From: Streptomyces sp. NBC_01268
GTDB taxonomy: Bacteria > Actinomycetota > Actinomycetes > Streptomycetales > Streptomycetaceae
Assembly: GCF_036240795.1 (NCBI RefSeq)
Contig: NZ_CP108454.1
Location: forward strand, 7,934,001 to 7,998,000
Direction: 5' to 3'
Length of the DNA stretch: 64,000 nucleotides
Shown here: one piece after another, positions 63,406-64,000 of the stretch
Numbering within the stretch: the first letter of the stretch is position 1
Layout of the letters: each line of letters begins with the position of its first letter
The notes under the pieces: generated by a model
Database searches by the model: none
The model's input: only the letters and a program-made list of their open reading frames with translations
What the model was told of the DNA's origin: nothing
Made by a program: the position numbers and the translations under genes

Positions 63406-64000
63406 GATGCGAAGCCACCCCCACACCGGCCCCCACGCCCGCCCGCACCCCCACCGCCGTGCCCGCCGGGCGCTCGCCGCCGCCCTGCTGCTGGCCGTCC
63501 TCGGCGCCCTCGCCGGACTGCCCTCCGCGGGCCGGGCCGAGGCGGCGCCCAGCGCGTTCGTCCACCCCGGAGTCCTCGTCTCCCGCGGCCAGCTGGACTT
63601 CACCCGCGAGCAGGTCCAGGCCGGGGCCCAGCCATGGAAGGGCGCCTACGACCAGATGGCGGCGAGCAAGTACGCCTCGCTCACCCGTACGCCCAAGCCC
63701 CGGTCCGTCGTCGAGTGCGGCTCCTACTCCAACCCCAATCACGGATGCACCGACGAGCGCGAGGACGCCCTCGCCGCGTACACGCTCTCCCTCGCCTGGT
63801 ACGTCACGAGGGACAGCCGCTACGCCCGGAAGGCGATCGAGATCATGGACGCCTGGTCGGCCGTCATCACCGACCACACCAACTCCAACGCCCCGCTCCA
63901 GACCGGCTGGGCCGGCTCCTCCTGGCCCCGTGCGGCAGAGATCATCCGCTACACCTACACGGGCTGGCCGCAGGACCGCGTCGACCGCTTCAAGACCATG
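63406..64000 (+). CDS. alginate-lyase-family secreted protein, 3' end outside the window
   Basis: N-terminal 198 residues only. A basic, His-rich start leads to a signal peptide (LAAALLLAVLGALAGL... to about 46). The mature part reads VHPGVLVSRGQLDFTREQV, YDQMAASKYASL and a stretch ending NAPLQTGWAGSSWPRAAEII, characteristic of the alginate_lyase (PL5-like) helical fold that cleaves uronic-acid polymers. No stop occurs before the window ends. The 5' region before it is AT-richer and likely its promoter. Confidence 0.88.

Overview
This is a high-GC, gene-dense actinobacterial window, almost certainly from a Streptomyces chromosome. The base composition, GTG/TTG starts with GGAGG-type ribosome sites, Tat-secreted enzymes, several sigma factors, an ectABCD cluster, a cholesterol oxidase, a GH46 chitosanase, CYP and AurF-type oxygenases and many GNAT proteins all fit. 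I found no rRNA, tRNA, CRISPR array or intact insertion sequence. The last gene runs off the right edge.

Layout. 0-20 kb: single metabolic and secreted genes (alpha/beta hydrolase, sedolisin with three C-terminal repeats, cholesterol oxidase, CMD/DapB-like pair, lipoprotein L,D-transpeptidase-like protein, type II NADH dehydrogenase, Tat phospholipase C, prolyl oligopeptidase, amidohydrolase with a GntR-like operator). 21.4-26.9 kb: a plus-strand run with a two-gene RNA-repair cassette (T4-Rnl1-like RNA ligase plus kinase-phosphatase), a radical SAM protein with unusual cysteine spacing, a PfkB sugar kinase behind CTTGCAG repeats, and an RNase H. 27-39 kb: acetyltransferase, STAS protein, universal stress protein, an AurF-like diiron oxygenase with a ferredoxin-ferredoxin reductase fusion, two ECF-type sigma factors, and a perfect 22-bp inverted repeat between a Tat-secreted protein and one of these sigma factors. 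39.3-39.7 kb: cysteine-free ribosomal proteins L33 and L36 behind a textbook SigR-type promoter.

40-46 kb is the most disturbed part: two internally deleted FAD-monooxygenase pseudogenes, a chitosanase, a decayed caspase-like gene next to an EACC1-like small protein, and a membrane-anchored Mrr-type nuclease. This looks like a remnant conflict/defence locus.

46.5-54 kb: SigB/SigF-family sigma factor, then a minus-strand run ectABCD followed by an amino-acid-type ABC transporter (EhuBCDA-like), so ectoine synthesis, hydroxylation and probable uptake sit in one line. 54-64 kb: cysteine-rich unknown protein, CGNR regulator divergent from an MFS transporter, ArsR-SRPBCC pair, P450-ferredoxin pair, a secreted CBM13/beta-helix protein of unknown activity, a VOC protein, and the start of an alginate-lyase-family protein.

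Assignments rest on reading motifs in the translated sequence. No database search was possible, so family names are recognition calls and operator assignments are inference.
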